A DNA stretch of 64,000 bases from Aquimarina longa SW024 (GCF_001401755.1 NZ_KQ474106.1:155988-219987), one strand, 5' to 3'; shown: positions 9,326 to 17,694, counted from the stretch's first letter. Notes: generated by a model not told the origin, from the letters alone. Numbers and translations: made by a program.

Positions 9326-9347
9326 AGTTTCAATTTTTTCTGAAACT
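9326..9347. promoter_or_regulatory. Second TTTCA-N8-TGAAA operator-like site
   Basis: AGTTTCA and TGAAACT form perfect 7-bp arms with an 8-nt spacer, the same core and spacing as the site at 8718-8749. It lies 16 nt before the ATG at 9364 and just after a terminator, as expected for an operator of a second transcription unit. Confidence 0.6.
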
Positions 9348-9363
9348 TTTAAAATAAAGAAAT

Positions 9364-9807
9364 ATGAAATTAAATATTCCGAATTGGCTAATTATCATTG
9401 CAGGAATCGGTCAAATATTCACTGCATTAATATATCCATATATCAGACATAAAGTATTTGACTGGTATACCGATGTAAAAAAGCTAAAACCTCTAAATCA
9501 AGAAATCGCAAAAACATATGGAAGATACATTCAAGGTCTAAATTTTTCATTTGGTCTAATTGCCATTTTACTGTATCAAAATCTCAAAGAACAATCTTTA
9601 TTAGCCATTGCTATAACAGGTTTAATTGCTGCATACTGGATAGGAAAAGTTGCAACCCAAATAGCTTATTACCCAATGTATGAAATCCCAAAAAAACAAC
9701 TATTCAAAATCGGTAGTTATTTCATGAACTGCTTATTTGTACTTTTTGCAATTGTATACTCTTTATTACTAATCTATAATTGCATTGGCTTTTTCAATAA
9801 TAATTAA
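9364..9807 (+). CDS. Small polytopic membrane protein of unknown function
   Basis: 147 residues with four likely membrane segments (about 7-27, 56-75, 79-98 and 115-142). No catalytic motif is recognised. It is the first gene after the second operator and lies 12 nt before the methyltransferase gene, so it is probably co-transcribed with the lipid-type methyltransferase, TIGR01777 and SRPBCC genes. A role at the membrane in the same response is inference. Confidence 0.7.
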   Translation: MKLNIPNWLIIIAGIGQIFTALIYPYIRHKVFDWYTDVKKLKPLNQEIAKTYGRYIQGLNFSFGLIAILLYQNLKEQSLLAIAITGLIAAYWIGKVATQIAYYPMYEIPKKQLFKIGSYFMNCLFVLFAIVYSLLLIYNCIGFFNNN

Positions 9808-9819
9808 ACCCAAAATACT

Positions 9820-10704
9820 ATGAGTACATTCACTATAACAGAGAAACTAAAAGAAGTTGCTTCGAAAGAAAATATTACTAGGTTCTATGATGAAGCTACA
9901 GAGGATTATGAATTTTGGAGTAAGGATTTAAACATGCATTTCGGGTATTACACCCCTTTTAAAACTAGTGTTTTCAGAAGAGACTCTATGCTTAATGAGA
10001 TGAATAAGCAGGTTTATAATCGATTACAAGTTTCTAATCAAAATTCACTCATAGCTGATCTTGGATGCGGTATTGGAGGAACTATACGGTATGGGTTAAA
10101 AAAATATCCATTGCTCCATATTATAGGAGTTACATTATCTTCTTTTCAGGTCCATGAGGGTAATAAAAAATTAAAGGATAAAAAAGGATTAATCTTAGAA
10201 GAAGACTACACCTCTACCTCTTTTAAAACGAATAGTATTAATGGAGCATATGCTATAGAGAGTTTTTGTCATTCTGGACATAGTAAAGAAGCCTTCCAAG
10301 AAGCATATCGTATTCTAAAACCAAATTCTAAACTAGTTATAGCTGATGCTTTTCTAAAAAAGGATGAAGAACAATTATGTCTTGGTAGTAATTATTGCTA
10401 TGAGCAACTTTGTAAAGGCTGGAGTCTCGAAGGCTTAGGAAACATACACTCCGTGAAAAATAGGTTAGAGCAAATAGGTTTTAAAAATATCATTGTAGAA
10501 GATATATCATACAGAGTAGCTCCTTCTGTACTTCATGTACCTTTTGCTATTACTGGGTTTATACTAAAAAAGCTTTTTAGAAAAGAATTCCTAAAACCTC
10601 AAAGTTGGAAAAACTTAAAAGGATCTTTATTTGCTTTATTATCAGGGCTACACATCAATAATTTTGGATATTATTTAATAACCGCTGAAAAAAAACAATT
10701 CTAA
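9820..10704 (+). CDS. Class I SAM-dependent methyltransferase (sterol/tocopherol C-methyltransferase-like)
   Basis: 294 residues. SAM-binding motif I is ADLGCGIGGTIRYGL (about 75-90), preceded by an N-terminal region (YDEATEDYEFWSKDLNMHFG) like that of cyclopropane-synthase and sterol-type methyltransferases. These enzymes methylate lipids or isoprenoids. Its last base is the first base of the next gene, so the two are translationally coupled. The substrate cannot be read from the sequence; an unsaturated lipid or isoprenoid is the best guess given the UbiA-like gene at 13335. Confidence 0.8.
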   Translation: MSTFTITEKLKEVASKENITRFYDEATEDYEFWSKDLNMHFGYYTPFKTSVFRRDSMLNEMNKQVYNRLQVSNQNSLIADLGCGIGGTIRYGLKKYPLLHIIGVTLSSFQVHEGNKKLKDKKGLILEEDYTSTSFKTNSINGAYAIESFCHSGHSKEAFQEAYRILKPNSKLVIADAFLKKDEEQLCLGSNYCYEQLCKGWSLEGLGNIHSVKNRLEQIGFKNIIVEDISYRVAPSVLHVPFAITGFILKKLFRKEFLKPQSWKNLKGSLFALLSGLHINNFGYYLITAEKKQF

Positions 10705-11615
10705 TGAAAAAAATGATAATAGCATCAGGAACAGGCTTTTTAGGGAAAATACTTATAGAATATTTTCAATCAAAAGTAGATACAATTACTGTTCTAACTC
10801 GCGGAAAAAGCAGAATAGAAAACAATATTCAATTCATTCATTGGGATGCAAAAACTCTAGGAGATTGGACTAAAGAGTTAGATGATGCTGATATCCTTAT
10901 TAATATGAGTGGTAGATCAGTAGATTGTAAGTATACCAAAAAGAATAAAGATCTAATCCTAAACTCTAGAGTACAATCTACAGCTATTCTAGGAGAAGCA
11001 ATAGGCAGGTGTAAAAACCCTCCAAAAATTTGGATTAACTCCTCTACTGCTACAATTTATCGCCATTCTATAGACAAAGAAATGGATGAGACAAATGGAG
11101 AAATAGGTACTGGATTTTCTGTAAAAGTTGCCATTTTATGGGAAAAAATATTTTTTAAACAACAAACACCAAAAACGAGAAAGATTGCCCTAAGAACATC
11201 AATCGTTTTAGGTAAAAACGGAGGGGCTTTACAACCAATACTACAATTAACCAAACTTGGTTTTGGTGGTAAACAAGGTAATGGAAATCAAAGAATAAGC
11301 TGGATACATCAAACCGATTTTGCAAGAAGTCTAGAGTTTATCATAAACAACACACAGATTAAAGGAGTAATAAACATTGTTTCTCCTAAACCGATTACAA
11401 ATGCAATGTTTATGAAAACACTCCGAAAGGTTATAAAATCTCCTTTTGGTATCCCTTTATCAAAACCATTACTAAAACTTGGCGCAGAAATTATTAGAAC
11501 AGAACCCGAACTCATTCTTAAAAGCAGAAATGTAATCCCAAAAAAATTAGAAAACAATGGTTTTAAATTCATGCACCCTAACCTAGATTGTGCCTTACAG
11601 AACCTTACTAATTAG
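10704..11615 (+). CDS. TIGR01777-type NAD-dependent epimerase/dehydratase (atypical SDR)
   Basis: 303 residues. A Rossmann N-terminus (IASGTGFLGKILIEYF, with the glycine-rich GTGFLG) is followed by NMSGRSVDCKYT, typical of the TIGR01777 group. The C-terminal DUF1731-like tail (LKLGAEIIRTEPELILKSRNVIPKKL shape, about 250-285) is present. The reaction of this group is not established. It overlaps the methyltransferase gene by one base and is followed 6 nt later by the SRPBCC gene, so it belongs to one operon. Confidence 0.88.
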   Translation: MKKMIIASGTGFLGKILIEYFQSKVDTITVLTRGKSRIENNIQFIHWDAKTLGDWTKELDDADILINMSGRSVDCKYTKKNKDLILNSRVQSTAILGEAIGRCKNPPKIWINSSTATIYRHSIDKEMDETNGEIGTGFSVKVAILWEKIFFKQQTPKTRKIALRTSIVLGKNGGALQPILQLTKLGFGGKQGNGNQRISWIHQTDFARSLEFIINNTQIKGVINIVSPKPITNAMFMKTLRKVIKSPFGIPLSKPLLKLGAEIIRTEPELILKSRNVIPKKLENNGFKFMHPNLDCALQNLTN

Positions 11616-11621
11616 ATACCT

Positions 11622-12095
11622 ATGACGACTATACATCTTAAAACTCTTATAAAATCTCCTGTAGAAGAAGTATTTAATATATCAAGAAATATTGATTTCC
11701 ATATCACCTCAGCTAAAAAAACTAAAGAAAAAGCCATCGCAGGAAAAACTTCGGGATTAATAAAATTAGGAGAAACTGTTACTTGGAGAGGAAAACATTT
11801 TGGAATGTATCTTACGCATCAAAGTTTAATATCTAGATATAAATATCCAAATACATTTACTGATGAAATGATTAGAGGTTATTTTAAAACCTTTAATCAT
11901 CAGCATATCTTTAATACGATATCATATGGTACTGAGATGATAGATAAGTTAGTATACGAAGTACCTCATGGGGTTTTAGGTAAACTGTTTAATGAAATAG
12001 TTCTAAAAAAACATCTTACTAAATTTCTTGTCTTACGCAATCAAGCGATACAATTATATCTAGAAAACAAAAATTTAATAAAAAAAACACTTTAA
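11622..12095 (+). CDS. SRPBCC-fold ligand-binding-like protein
   Basis: 157 residues with the START/SRPBCC pattern: a beta hairpin start (HLKTLIKSPVEEVFNISRNIDFH), a central sheet (GETVTWRGKHFGMYL) and a long C-terminal helix. Family members bind hydrophobic ligands, and neighbours of TIGR01777 proteins often carry this fold. It is last in the operon that starts at 9364. The biochemical role is unknown. Confidence 0.78.
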   Translation: MTTIHLKTLIKSPVEEVFNISRNIDFHITSAKKTKEKAIAGKTSGLIKLGETVTWRGKHFGMYLTHQSLISRYKYPNTFTDEMIRGYFKTFNHQHIFNTISYGTEMIDKLVYEVPHGVLGKLFNEIVLKKHLTKFLVLRNQAIQLYLENKNLIKKTL

Positions 12096-12111
12096 ATAAT
12101 AGTAATAATAA

Positions 12112-12170
12112 TAGATTCAACAAATACCCCTATAAAGTATTCTTTCTGTAAAGCTCTTATTAGATTCAAC
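12112..12170. repeat. Direct repeat TAGATTCAAC x2 before the sigma factor gene
   Basis: Exact 10-bp copies at 12112-12121 and 12161-12170. The second lies 9 nt before the -7 element of the sigma factor gene, in the region contacted by sigma region 4 or an activator. Confidence 0.5.
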
Positions 12171-12179
12171 TTTTTATCC

Positions 12180-12187
12180 TATTTTTG
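12180..12187 (+). promoter_or_regulatory. Putative -7 element of the ECF sigma factor gene
   Basis: TATTTTTG matches TAnnTTTG, 22 nt before the ATG at 12210. Confidence 0.5.
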
Positions 12188-12209
12188 GTGAACTAATAAT
12201 AGAAAAACC

Positions 12210-12764
12210 ATGTCAACAAATACCATAGACCCAAATTTATGGGTGGATAAGTACAGTGATTATCTATTTAACTATACCATTGTAAGAGTTGATGATAAAG
12301 AAATTGCACAAGATTTAGTGCAAGAAACATTCTTTGCAGGACTTAAATCCATGAAAAATTTCAAAGGAGAAGCCAGTGAGCGGACTTGGCTTATTTCTAT
12401 TCTAAAAAGAAAAATTATTGATCACTATCGCAAAATTAATAGTAATAAAGGCAAAGCAGAAGTAAGAATAAAATATGCTACTGATTCTGAAACTGAAGGC
12501 GATTGGTTAGAAGAACGCGTGGCCGATCCTTTTGATAGTAATGCCGAGAGTGATATAGAAAATAGAGAACTAGGTCTGGCGATACATAATTGCATGGGAA
12601 AACTCCCCAAAAAACAAGCTATTATTTTTAAAATGAAAACAATACAAGGTTTCGACACAGAAGCAATCTGTAATGAATTTGATATTACTGCGTCTAACCT
12701 ATGGGTTATCATCCATAGAGCACGTACAGCAATGTCTGAGTGTTTAGAAAAAAATTGGTTTTAG
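12210..12764 (+). CDS. ECF-type RNA polymerase sigma factor
   Basis: 184 residues. Region 2 (about 15-75) includes AQDLVQETFFAGLKSM and the promoter-melting segment ERTWLISILKRKIIDHYRK. Region 4 (about 130-184) has a helix-turn-helix with ASNLWVIIHRARTAM. An acidic linker (SETEGDWLEERVADPFD) separates them, as in a Bacteroidota ECF group that pairs with small zinc-binding partners. The gene 5 nt downstream encodes such a partner. Target promoters are unknown; the upstream lipid-type operon is a candidate. Confidence 0.9.
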   Translation: MSTNTIDPNLWVDKYSDYLFNYTIVRVDDKEIAQDLVQETFFAGLKSMKNFKGEASERTWLISILKRKIIDHYRKINSNKGKAEVRIKYATDSETEGDWLEERVADPFDSNAESDIENRELGLAIHNCMGKLPKKQAIIFKMKTIQGFDTEAICNEFDITASNLWVIIHRARTAMSECLEKNWF

Positions 12765-12769
12765 AAAAA

Positions 12770-13030
12770 ATGAGTAAGAAAAAAGGAATTTTTGTCGATT
12801 GTTCAGATGCAAATCACTTTTGTGATAAAAATCAGTATAAAGAAGCTACTTTTTGGGAAAAAGTAAAACTTAATTTACATCTGATATATTGTAAAGCATG
12901 TAGAAAATATTCTATAAATAATACGAAATTAACAAAATTAGTTAAAGATCCTAAAGTTATCAGTATCAATAAATCTGATAAAGAATTAATGAAAGAACGT
13001 TTACATCAAAAAATATCAGAACAAGAATGA
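12770..13030 (+). CDS. Small zinc-binding anti-sigma-like protein
   Basis: 86 residues, starting at the ATG at 12770 rather than an upstream GTG at 12740 that overlaps the sigma gene. It holds the zinc anti-sigma motif H-x3-C-x2-C (HLIYCKAC, about residues 40-47), preceded by a conserved-looking DANHFCDKNQY segment. No membrane segment is seen, so it would act in the cytoplasm. It lies 5 nt after the sigma gene, the classic sigma/anti-sigma pairing, which suggests that it binds the ECF factor and releases it on zinc loss or oxidation (inference). Confidence 0.75.
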   Translation: MSKKKGIFVDCSDANHFCDKNQYKEATFWEKVKLNLHLIYCKACRKYSINNTKLTKLVKDPKVISINKSDKELMKERLHQKISEQE

Positions 13031-13091
13031 TTATTAAACGCTATTTTAAGTCATAAGACTTCAATACTAAAGAATCACTGTACTAAATATA

Positions 13092-13346
13092 ATGAAATCT
13101 ACAAGTAATCTGTATGTATCTAGTAAAGAAGCAAAACATATTTGTGATAAAGTTCAATATGGAGAGGCTTCTTTACTGGAAATCATAAAACTCAATATGC
13201 GGATAGTGTATTGTAAAGCTACGCGAGCATATTCTGTAAGAAATATAAAGCTTACAAAAGCTATTAATACTTATAAGAGTAATACTATCAACTCCTGTGA
13301 TAAAGAATTAATGAAACGAAATTTACAAGAAAAACTAACTAAGTAG
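13092..13346 (+). CDS. Paralogue of the anti-sigma-like protein lacking the zinc motif
   Basis: 84 residues that align end to end with the preceding gene product (shared patterns: EA-H-CDK-QYGEAS, K-N---YCKA-R-YS, DKELMK--L--K). At the zinc site the histidine is Met and the second cysteine is Thr (MRIVYCKATR), so only one of three ligands remains. The frame is intact, so it is a diverged duplicate rather than an obvious pseudogene. Its end overlaps the convergent UbiA-like gene by 12 bp. It may be a decoy or a zinc-independent sigma partner. Confidence 0.65.
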   Translation: MKSTSNLYVSSKEAKHICDKVQYGEASLLEIIKLNMRIVYCKATRAYSVRNIKLTKAINTYKSNTINSCDKELMKRNLQEKLTK

Positions 13347-14168
13347 ATCTTGCAAAATAATAAGTATAACCAACCATAATATAGGTATACTCTCTACATA
13401 AAAAGAACAATAATACTCGGATTGTTTTTTCTCTGTTCCCCATAAAAAAAACAAACTGATTGTAGTAACTAGTATTGTGCTTAGAATTTCTATAGAAGAA
13501 ATGAGCTGTCCTTTTAAAGCTATCAATACTAAAAAAATAACCAACAAAACACTACCAAAAACTTTTGTTTTAGTTACTCCTATTTTTTGTGGAATTGTCT
13601 CTAATGCCTCAGCATCATACTGAAGATCTCTAACCTCAAAAGGTAACATCATCACTACAATAAACAAAAATCTTTGAATCATTTCTATAAAAAAATCTAA
13701 ATCAAGAACTTTTCCTGAATGTACTAAAGGAACTAGCACTGTTATTCCTGACCAAGCAACTCCTATAATGAATATTTTAACTCCAGCTAGACTTCTCAAA
13801 TTTTTTTTATTCGGAAAAACTGGCATAACATACAACACTGTAAGTACTATAAATGGAACCATACTCAATAATGTATTAATTGGTATTTTAAAAGCAGCAT
13901 AATAGACAAATAATAAGCCGCTAATAATAGTTAATACACTAATACTCTTCATAGATCGAGTCAATCTCTTATGGTAAAGTTTTGACACCTTAGAGTATTT
14001 TACAAAATTATAAGCAGTAATAGCGCCAAAAAAAATAAAAGTAAGAAGGGTATACCCATCAAATAGCTGATACTTCATAAAAGTAACTTGTACTAAAGCA
14101 CATATCGCTAAAGCAACATGGATACTACTATTAATATAAAATCTAAATACACTTTTGAAGGTTTCCAC
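13335..14168 (-). CDS. UbiA-superfamily-like polytopic membrane protein
   Basis: 277 residues with about nine hydrophobic segments. A partial UbiA pattern is visible: a conserved cytoplasmic loop EVRDLQYDAEALETIPQKIG (about 175-194) resembles the second Asp-rich motif. The position expected for the first (NDxxD) reads YNFVKYSKVSKLYH and has no Asp pair. It may be a divergent prenyltransferase or an inactive relative. The start is a GTG at 14168 only 4 nt from a -7 element; the next in-frame Met is residue 31. It diverges from gcvP. Confidence 0.6.
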   Translation of the reverse strand: METFKSVFRFYINSSIHVALAICALVQVTFMKYQLFDGYTLLTFIFFGAITAYNFVKYSKVSKLYHKRLTRSMKSISVLTIISGLLFVYYAAFKIPINTLLSMVPFIVLTVLYVMPVFPNKKNLRSLAGVKIFIIGVAWSGITVLVPLVHSGKVLDLDFFIEMIQRFLFIVVMMLPFEVRDLQYDAEALETIPQKIGVTKTKVFGSVLLVIFLVLIALKGQLISSIEILSTILVTTISLFFLWGTEKKQSEYYCSFYVESIPILWLVILIILQDLLS

Positions 14169-14172
14169 GTTG

Positions 14173-14180
14173 CAAATTTA
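14173..14180 (-). promoter_or_regulatory. -7 element 4 nt before the UbiA-like start
   Basis: TAAATTTG on the minus strand, directly adjacent to the GTG start codon at 14168. This is the same 4-nt spacing seen for the regulator gene at 8770 and suggests a leaderless transcript. Confidence 0.45.
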
Positions 14181-14266
14181 GGGTTATATGTTAATAAAAC
14201 TGAGATTTGGTTAAAAACTTACCCTTCTCATAGCAGTTAATCAAGAAAACTTAGTAATTAAATATG

Positions 14267-14274
14267 TATTTTTG
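14267..14274 (+). promoter_or_regulatory. Putative -7 element of gcvP
   Basis: TATTTTTG, 28 nt before the ATG at 14303. It lies downstream of an in-frame ATG at 14264, which therefore cannot be the start for this promoter. Confidence 0.55.
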
Positions 14275-14302
14275 CCGTCTCAATTTCAACTGTTTTTTCG
14301 CT

Positions 14303-17158
14303 ATGAAAACTGATTCTTTTAAACTACGTCATATTGGTCCATCAACAAAGGATCTTGACAATATGTTAAACACAATTAAGGCAGATTCTATAGATCAATT
14401 AATTTATGAAACTGTTCCTGATGACATACTTCTAAAAAAGCCATTGAATCTTGCTCCTGCTATGAGTGAGCAAGAATACTCAGCTCATATGCAAAAGCTT
14501 TCCGCAAAAAATCGAGTATTCAAAACATATATAGGATTAGGATATCATGAAGCCTGTTTACCCGCAGTTATTCAGCGTAATATTCTAGAAAACCCAGGAT
14601 GGTATACCGCATACACTCCATATCAAGCAGAAATTGCACAAGGTCGGTTAGAAGCGTTATTAAATTATCAAACGATGGTTTGTGACCTTACTGGTATGGA
14701 ATTAGCAAATGCCTCTTTATTAGATGAGAGCACAGCTGCTGCAGAAGCGATGACAATGCTATATGCAGTACGATCAAGAGATCAGAAAAAAAATAAGGTC
14801 GCTAAGTTTTTTGTTTCTGAAGAAATATTACCTCAGACCCTTTCTTTATTAGAAACTAGAGCTATTCCACTTAATATTCAATTAGTAGTAGGGGATCATC
14901 AACAATTTGATTTTTCTTCAGAGTTTTATGGTGCTATAGTACAATATCCAGGTAAATCAGGACAAGTATATGATTATGCTGATTTTGTAGAAAAAGCACA
15001 TCAAGCCGAAATCAAAGTAGCAGTAGCTGCAGATATTCTAAGCTTAGTATCATTAAAATCTCCTGGCAGTTTTGACGCAGACGTAGTAGTAGGTACTACA
15101 CAGCGTTTTGGAATCCCATTAGGATATGGTGGACCGCATGCAGCATATTTTGCTACACGAGAAACATATAAAAGAAATATCCCTGGTAGAATTATAGGGG
15201 TTACCCAAGATTTAAACGGGGATCGTGCTTTACGAATGGCATTACAAACCAGAGAACAACATATTAAAAGAGATAAAGCAACTTCTAATATATGTACAGC
15301 ACAAGTACTTCTTGCTGTTATGGCAGGAATGTATAGTGTATATCATGGATCAAAAGGTTTATCTTATATAGCATCTAAAGTAAACAGATCAGCACGCACA
15401 TTAAGCTCTGCGTTAGAGTCTTTAGGATTTGAACAATTGAACACTACTTATTTTGATACCATACGTATCAAAGGAGATGCGAATACAATACAGAAAATAG
15501 CAGAAAAACAAGAAGTAAATTTCTACTATCCAGATACAGATACGATTTCAATTTCAGTAAACGAAGCAACTACAATCGAAGACTTAAATAATATTGTCTC
15601 TATTTTTGCTGCAGCTACCAATAAAGAAACAATAACTATTTCTGAGATCGCTGATTCTGATACTATTAGTAAAAATCTAAAACGTAATACCGAATTTTTA
15701 ACAAACGAAGTATTCAACACTTATCATTCTGAAACCGAATTGATGAGGTATATCAAAAAGCTAGAGCGTAAAGATTTATCTTTAAATCATTCTATGATTC
15801 CATTAGGATCATGTACAATGAAACTGAATGCAGCTTCAGAAATGTTACCTCTTAGTGACCCTCAATGGGGAAATATCCATCCTTTTGTACCAATTACACA
15901 AGCAGAAGGATATCAAAAAGTACTTAAAAAACTCGAAGACCAGCTTACAGAAATTACTGGTTTTGCAGCCACATCATTACAACCAAATTCTGGAGCGCAA
16001 GGAGAATTTGCTGGATTAATGGTCATTCGTGCATATCACGAATCGAGAGAAGATCATCACCGTAATATCTGCCTAATACCATCCTCCGCTCATGGTACTA
16101 ACCCTGCTTCTGCTGTAATGGCAGGTATGAAAGTAGTTGTTACCAAAGCTACAGAAGAAGGTAATATCGATGTAGAAGACCTTAGAGAAAAAGCATTAAA
16201 ATATAAAGATAATCTCTCAGCTTTAATGGTTACCTACCCATCCACTCATGGAGTATATGAATCTGCTATCAAAGAGATTACTAAAATCATCCATGACAAT
16301 GGAGGACAAGTATACATGGATGGTGCAAATATGAATGCTCAGGTCGGATTAACTAATCCAGGAGTAATTGGAGCTGACGTATGTCATCTTAATCTACATA
16401 AAACCTTTGCCATACCACACGGAGGAGGAGGACCTGGTGTAGGTCCAATTTGTGTAGCAGAACAATTAGTTCCTTTTTTACCAGGTAATCCTCTTATTAC
16501 ATCAGGAGGAAATCAAGCTATTTCTGCTATTTCTGCAGCCCCTTGGGGGTCTTCTTTAGCATGCCTAATATCATACGGATATATCACTATGCTAGGAGCA
16601 ACAGGACTAAAAGAAGCTACTCAATATGCTATTCTAAACGCTAATTATATTAAAGAGCGTTTAAATGGTCATTATGATGTATTATATGTAGGAGAAAAAG
16701 GAAGAGCTGCTCATGAGATGATTATAGATTGCAGACCATTTAAAACTAATGGAATAGAAGTAACCGATATTGCTAAACGATTAATGGATTATGGTTTCCA
16801 TGCCCCTACAGTCTCTTTCCCTGTTGCAGGAACCATTATGATCGAACCAACGGAGAGTGAGAGTCAATCAGAACTAGATCGTTTTTGTGATGCGATGATT
16901 TCAATCCGACAAGAAATAGCAGAAACAAGTACTGACAATCCAAACAATGTAATGAAAAATGCACCTCATACCTTAGCTATGCTTACGGCTAATACATGGG
17001 ATTTCCCATACTCTAGAGATCAGGCAGCATACCCATTATCATATATTGCAGAAAATAAATTTTGGCCCTCTGTACGTCGTGTAGACGATGCTTATGGAGA
17101 TAGAAATTTAATCTGTACCTGTACTCCTATAGAGGAATACATGGATGCTGAAGCCTAA
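14303..17158 (+). CDS. gcvP: Glycine dehydrogenase (decarboxylating), P protein of the glycine cleavage system
   Basis: PLP enzyme that decarboxylates glycine and passes the aminomethyl group to the lipoyl H protein. Starting at 14303 gives 951 residues, the usual length for the single-chain P protein; the 13 extra codons from 14264 overlap the promoter and are dismissed. The N-terminus (FKLRHIGPS) is canonical. The PLP lysine lies in HLNLHKTFAIPHGGGGPG (about 695-712). The substrate-binding LIPSSAHGTNPASAVMAG stretch is intact. The gene stands alone and ends in a strong terminator; gcvH and gcvT are not in this window. Confidence 0.97.
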   Translation: MKTDSFKLRHIGPSTKDLDNMLNTIKADSIDQLIYETVPDDILLKKPLNLAPAMSEQEYSAHMQKLSAKNRVFKTYIGLGYHEACLPAVIQRNILENPGWYTAYTPYQAEIAQGRLEALLNYQTMVCDLTGMELANASLLDESTAAAEAMTMLYAVRSRDQKKNKVAKFFVSEEILPQTLSLLETRAIPLNIQLVVGDHQQFDFSSEFYGAIVQYPGKSGQVYDYADFVEKAHQAEIKVAVAADILSLVSLKSPGSFDADVVVGTTQRFGIPLGYGGPHAAYFATRETYKRNIPGRIIGVTQDLNGDRALRMALQTREQHIKRDKATSNICTAQVLLAVMAGMYSVYHGSKGLSYIASKVNRSARTLSSALESLGFEQLNTTYFDTIRIKGDANTIQKIAEKQEVNFYYPDTDTISISVNEATTIEDLNNIVSIFAAATNKETITISEIADSDTISKNLKRNTEFLTNEVFNTYHSETELMRYIKKLERKDLSLNHSMIPLGSCTMKLNAASEMLPLSDPQWGNIHPFVPITQAEGYQKVLKKLEDQLTEITGFAATSLQPNSGAQGEFAGLMVIRAYHESREDHHRNICLIPSSAHGTNPASAVMAGMKVVVTKATEEGNIDVEDLREKALKYKDNLSALMVTYPSTHGVYESAIKEITKIIHDNGGQVYMDGANMNAQVGLTNPGVIGADVCHLNLHKTFAIPHGGGGPGVGPICVAEQLVPFLPGNPLITSGGNQAISAISAAPWGSSLACLISYGYITMLGATGLKEATQYAILNANYIKERLNGHYDVLYVGEKGRAAHEMIIDCRPFKTNGIEVTDIAKRLMDYGFHAPTVSFPVAGTIMIEPTESESQSELDRFCDAMISIRQEIAETSTDNPNNVMKNAPHTLAMLTANTWDFPYSRDQAAYPLSYIAENKFWPSVRRVDDAYGDRNLICTCTPIEEYMDAEA

Positions 17159-17176
17159 AACTATTATTTTATATTT

Positions 17177-17208
17177 AAAAAGAGGCGGCTTTATAGTCGC
17201 CTCTTTTT
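17177..17208 (+). terminator. Terminator of gcvP
   Basis: 13-bp stem (one G-U) with core AGAGGCG / CGCCTCT, a 6-nt loop and a run of five T in the 3' arm. It lies 18 nt after the gcvP stop. Confidence 0.85.
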
Positions 17209-17277
17209 AAATCAATAGCTTTACTTAGAATACAACTTAGAGAATTACTATTTTATAAAAAGTTAAACATCTATCCT

Positions 17278-17643
17278 ATGAAAGATATTACTTCAAGACA
17301 AGATATAGAATTTCTAATGAAAGCTTTTTACAAAAACGCATTTGATAACCCCGTAATTGGTGTGTTCTTTACCAAAATTGCAAAAATTAACCTCCAAGAA
17401 CATATTCCAGAAATCACCGATTTTTGGGAACAACAGTTATTTAGGACAGGAACCTATAAAAAAAATGTAATGCAGATTCATAAACAATTGAATACTAAAA
17501 AAAAGTTTGACAAAACTCACTTTGATACTTGGTTATCCTTATTCCATAAAACAGTAGACAACAATTTTAAAGGACAAAAAGCAGAACTCATCAAAACCAG
17601 AGCTTTATCAATTGCTACAGTTATGCAATTAAAAATAGTATAA
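17278..17643 (+). CDS. Group III truncated hemoglobin
   Basis: 121-residue heme protein. The N-terminal helix (SRQDIEFLMKAFYKNAFDNP), FWEQQLFRTGTYKKN and the following MQIHKQL with the probable proximal histidine fit group III truncated globins. These bind oxygen or nitric oxide; a physiological role here is not shown. No partner gene is evident. It could be co-transcribed with the methyltransferase 51 nt downstream. Confidence 0.88.
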   Translation: MKDITSRQDIEFLMKAFYKNAFDNPVIGVFFTKIAKINLQEHIPEITDFWEQQLFRTGTYKKNVMQIHKQLNTKKKFDKTHFDTWLSLFHKTVDNNFKGQKAELIKTRALSIATVMQLKIV

Positions 17644-17694
17644 TCTATCTAATTCTCTATTTTTACATTTATATTTACTTATATTAATACTATT

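Noticed and set aside
12740..12769. GTG start extending the anti-sigma-like protein upstream
   Set aside because: It would lie inside the sigma factor gene; the ATG at 12770 is well placed after the sigma stop.
14264..14302. Upstream in-frame ATG giving a longer GcvP
   Set aside because: It overlaps the -7 element at 14267-14274 and the extra residues do not resemble GcvP N-termini.
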